A stretch of DNA of 32,500 nt from Bigelowiella natans CCMP2755. Taxonomy: Eukaryota; Cercozoa; Chlorarachniophyceae. The stretch covers positions 1-32,500 of the forward strand of contig ADNK01000166.1 of the NCBI GenBank assembly GCA_000320545.1. The letters run 5' to 3'. Within the stretch, counting starts at the first letter, position 1. Each line of letters opens with the position of its first letter. The position numbers and the translations under genes were made by a program. Below are positions 29,539 through 32,500 of this stretch, piece by piece. The notes under the pieces were generated by a model. That model had not been told where the DNA came from. It was given only the letters and a program-made list of their open reading frames with translations, and searched no databases.

Positions 29539-32500
29539 CTGCCAGATTTATGAGGTCGATCTCGCCCGCCGAGAAGCGTCCGTGGTACTGTATGGCGCTT
29601 GTGAGAGGCCCACTGATCTGGCGGGGACAACATCGCTGAACCGCGTGGCGAAGTGGATGCCGGAAGGAGAAGGTGGGGGAGGAGGGGGGGGGCCATCCTC
29701 CATCTTCGCGCTCTCCGCTCAAGTATTTCCTACAAGAAGACGACGCCGACACAGCAACGACGCCAGAGCCGCTAATGGCGGGGATGAGGACGATGGCGAT
29801 GGTGGTGGCGACGACGACGATGAAGCAACAAGTCGAGGAGGGCGCGCATACGGCCTCGTTTATCTGTGGAATCTCAAGAAGAAGTTCCAGCTGCCGGTTA
29901 TTCTAGTCATGGATGCGCCTGTGAGCGCCGTCGCTTTAGGAGGCTGTGGGCCGTCATCGCGGAAATGGGGCGGGGGGAGGGAGGTGGGTAGAGACCGACC
30001 CGTCGGTCGTCCTCCTTCACTAATCCATCGTAGCTCTCTGCTGTCGCATGCCGCAAGTACTAGTGAGGAGACGTTGAGAGTAGCCATCGGCACACGGAGC
30101 GGCAAGATCGTAGTTGTTCAATACCCTTCCGTCGTTGTGGAGACGAGTATCAACCTGAGCGCCTACAGCAGCAGCAGCAGCAGCAGCTTTCGGGGTAGCC
30201 ATCAGGATGACACCAAGTGGGTTGGTAGAAAGAGAACCTCGGCCCCTGCTGCATCCTCGTCTTCTCCGTCGTCGGCGTCGTCATCAGCCCCGCCGCCATG
30301 TGCAATATCACTCCTAGAGCACATCTCCCTCCACACGTTAGCTGCTGCAACGAGGTGCGGGGAGCTCTTTCTCTACAATCTGAAGCAGAAATCGGTCAGT
30401 CCTGTCATCCTGAAGAAGACGTCCTCACCGCCGTCATCATCACCACAAGCGGCGGCGCCAGCCGCAGGGAACAGCGGCCGAGGTCATAGCACCAAAGCCC
30501 CCGCGCCGCTCAGGGACAGCAGCCAAGTGTTGAGCGTCGAGCTGGATGCATCGTCCAGCCTGCTTTCTACATGCCACAGCAACGGGACGATGCGCTTCTT
30601 CAGAATCCGCACCCTCCCCTCGCAGGAGCTCTCGATGACATCTCCGGAGGTCCGAAACGCGGTCTGGATCCCCAGGAGCGGGCCCTTCGGCTATTGTATC
30701 CGCGGGGTTCTACTCAGCGGAGAAGACTCCTCCAACCCCTTGGCCCAGCAAACGCTCACATCATCCTCCTCCTTGCGGATGCACCAGCGGCGACGGCAGG
30801 GAGGGGACGGGAAGGAAGAGGAGGAGGAGGAGGCGGAGGAGGAAGAGGGTCGGCCCTCCCCCCTAGCTGACATTGCTCTAGTTGTATCCGAGCGTCATAG
30901 GATCGTGGTAACGGCTGGTGGGTGGACGTCGATGTCGTCCGCGCCGTCGTCATCATCTTCGTCGTTAAGGCCAAGTAATACTGAGATAATCCGGGTAGCA
31001 CCATTCCCGTGTCTCTTCAGTAGCACAAGAACGTTTGTACACTCGGCGCATTCGGCGGCGCGCCGATCCTCCTCCTCCTCCTCCTCCGCATCATCATCAT
31101 CAGCAGCAGCAACACTACCAGCATCACCACCATCATTGCCCCGCCTTAAGCTGGCATTTACAGGGGCCGATCGTTTCTTGATGTCGACCTCACGAAGAGA
31201 CCGCATCGCCGTTGCTTGGTTGGTAGTGCCAGCAGCAGCAGGAGCAGCAGCAGCGGCGGCAGACAACACCGCTCCTTCCCCATTCCTCTCGCCTTCCGTA
31301 ATCGACGACACGCACCAGCAGAGCCGGGACGGGTACAGTCGCAATGGTTTCCAGCACCACCACAGCGATGGCGATGATGGGAGAGAGGATGCCATGTCGC
31401 GCGCTTTGGGACTCGCAGCGTTCCACCGCAGCTGGCAAAGAGTCAGAGACGGCGGCGGCGGCGGCGGCGAAAACAGCCTTACTAAGGGTGACTACAGCGA
31501 CGATTTGCAAGCTAGAAGAGGTAGGGGGGGGAGGGCAATTCATGAAGGTGGTAGGAGTAGTTATGGAGGACAGCTACGTGGCCACATCCCAGCGTTCGGA
31601 GATAGGGCCTGGGGCGGAGGAGGAGGAGGAGGGTGGGCCGGAGCTAAAGCCGCCGCCGCCAGCGGCGTCGGCGACATCGACCATGATGATGGCAGCTCTT
31701 GGGAGTATGGTGATGGTGAGGAAGACGACGCTGGTGGCGACTCATCCTACTACTACAGCGAAAGCGGCGGCGAGGAGGAGGACGACGAGTATGATGACAT
31801 AAGGAACACCGGAAACCATTGGGAATACACCGATCCCAAAACGGGTAAGTAATCAAGGCGCATAATTTCGTGCACGCTCTGTGACAACGCAGGTTTATAT
31901 CTGAACACCATGTCTGTTTCTCCCCTTCCCACCCCTCTCCCCTCGTCCTCCCCCCCCCGGTCGCTTCCAGGTCAGCCATGGCGTCACCAATCACACCCCT
32001 ACTTCAACAAGAAGCGGCGGCGGGGGGGGGGCGGGGGGGCGCAACAACGCCGACCGCGCGCTCTTCGGCGCGGCTACGAGAAAAGGAGGGCAGAGCTGTC
32101 AGTTCCACAGTTCCAAGCTCTGAGCAAGGCCCTGCAGAAGAAGCTCTCGGAGCAGACCGCTCGAGCGACGCTCCTGAAGACGGAGCATCAGCGCAGCAAT
32201 AAGAGCTGCCAGCACCTGGAAAAGTACAGCAACCTCCTGGCGCGACATGTCGCGAGGGACCGCGCCGGCCATGCGATCACGAAGGAACAGCGCAGGCAGA
32301 TACTCCGACACCACTCCAAGATATCGCAGCTGAGCCTGCGCTTCCAGATGCCTATCGCGAGCTCTCGCGACAAGTGCAGCAGTAGTCGAAGCAACGCTGG
32401 TGGGGCTGTGAGTGGCAGCTCCAGGAAAAGCACGCTTTTCCACGCTTATGAGGAGAACAAACGGCTCAGAGAGGAATGCCTTCGCCTCGAGGCGATGGTC
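22104..32500 (+). CDS. Very large EML-like WD-repeat protein with low-complexity insertions, partial
   Basis: Phase-consistent exons: 22104-22314, 22500-22603, 22732-22943, 23255-23430, 23581-24573, 24948-27048, 27285-27578, 27780-27916, 28211-28256, 28448-29282, 29546-31844, 31971-32500 (open at the edge); about 2,646 residues. The start exon is not resolved: the first listed exon has a stop just upstream and no ATG. Exons up to about 26.8 kb encode charged, Ser/Asp/Gly/Gln-rich, probably disordered protein with poly-Q and poly-D runs. Near 26900-27048 DIRLHHVYGM and GFVFASAALGVVQHEY resemble the HELP region that precedes WD repeats in EML proteins. QRFFRGHKSERIECMALN, FTVFVWHLHG, NVSALAFSTD, TAMFHVLVWG and GLVYLWNLKKKFQLPVI are WD-like strands separated by long insertions. 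The last exon is basic then coiled-coil-like (LQKKLSEQTARATLLKTEHQ, EENKRLREECLRLEAMV). EML proteins bind microtubules; a flagellar or cytoskeletal role is inference. Confidence 0.82.
22612..22644. repeat. (GT)n microsatellite, first bases of an EML-like intron
   Basis: The intron after 22603 begins GTGCGTGCGTGTGTGTG, so the array again grows from the donor GT. Confidence 0.95.
24216..24245 (+). repeat. Coding (CAG)n, ten-glutamine run
   Basis: A triplet array inside exon 23581-24573 of the EML-like gene. A second coding CAG array lies near 25877-25900 in the next exon. Length changes stay in frame. Confidence 0.9.
24620..24658. repeat. (GT)n microsatellite, EML-like intron
   Basis: About 19 GT units, 46 bases inside the 374-base intron 24574-24947. 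Confidence 0.95.
27052..27089. repeat. (CT)n microsatellite directly after a donor
   Basis: The intron after 27048 opens GTC and passes straight into CT repeats. Confidence 0.95.
27581..27624. repeat. (TAG)n array directly after a donor
   Basis: The exon ends at 27578 and the intron starts GTTAGTAGTAATAGTAGTAG. Confidence 0.95.
27935..28030. repeat. Long GT then GA-rich tract, EML-like intron
   Basis: A purine-rich stretch of about 80 bases, GAGA with AAA interruptions, after a short GT run. The mirror-like polypurine composition could form triplex DNA. Confidence 0.9.
29297..29538. repeat. Cluster of four microsatellites in one 263-base intron
   Basis: (AGT)n at about 29297-29311, GTAGCA-type triplets near 29355-29380, (CA)n at 29411-29442, and (CT)n joined to (CA)n at about 29481-29538. 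Together they fill most of the intron 29283-29545. Confidence 0.9.

Noticed and set aside
31978-32202. 74-codon plus-strand frame starting MASPITPLL
   Set aside because: It is out of frame with the EML-like exon 31971-32500, which stays open to the window edge and is coiled-coil-like.

Overview
The window is nuclear DNA of a eukaryote. Genes are interrupted by GT-AG introns with matching phases, the products are eukaryote-specific (Mot1/BTAF1, Aquarius, a sterol dehydrogenase, an ER-retained canopy-like protein, an EML-like WD protein), and simple repeats crowd the introns. Codon use is balanced and no organelle or bacterial signature is seen. A microbial eukaryote, perhaps a stramenopile-type alga, is my best guess; the sequence does not settle it.

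Layout. (1) 1-6550, + strand: the 3' part of a Mot1/BTAF1 gene, which I resolved into 24 very small exons in introns loaded with microsatellites. (2) 7226-8192, - strand: a five-exon gene for a small secretory-pathway protein with signal peptide, six saposin/canopy-type cysteines and a C-terminal HEEL. (3) 8405-8837, + strand: a weak candidate with a DCDGDGIPD calcium-loop motif. (4) 9429-11517, - strand: an 11-exon 3-beta-hydroxysteroid dehydrogenase/C4-decarboxylase, divergent from (5) Aquarius at 11975-17306, + strand, four large exons, with an added C-terminal SAP domain. (6) 17307-22103: a repeat-rich stretch with decayed coding fragments, a candidate structured pol III-type RNA (about 18709-19000) and one intact intronless gene for an S1-domain protein (19038-20447). 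(7) 22104-32500, + strand: a very large EML-like WD protein gene; twelve exons give about 2,650 residues and the gene runs off the right edge.

Gene models were built by translating between splice sites and requiring every exon junction to keep phase. The two divergent genes share a 457-base gap. The genes form no obvious pathway: transcription (BTAF1), splicing (AQR), RNA binding (S1 protein), sterol synthesis, ER folding and cytoskeleton. The best candidates for something undescribed are the nested-stem RNA upstream of the S1 gene, the AQR-SAP fusion, the NEGH (not DEGH) helicase box and micro-exon structure of BTAF1, and the HEEL-tailed canopy-like gene.
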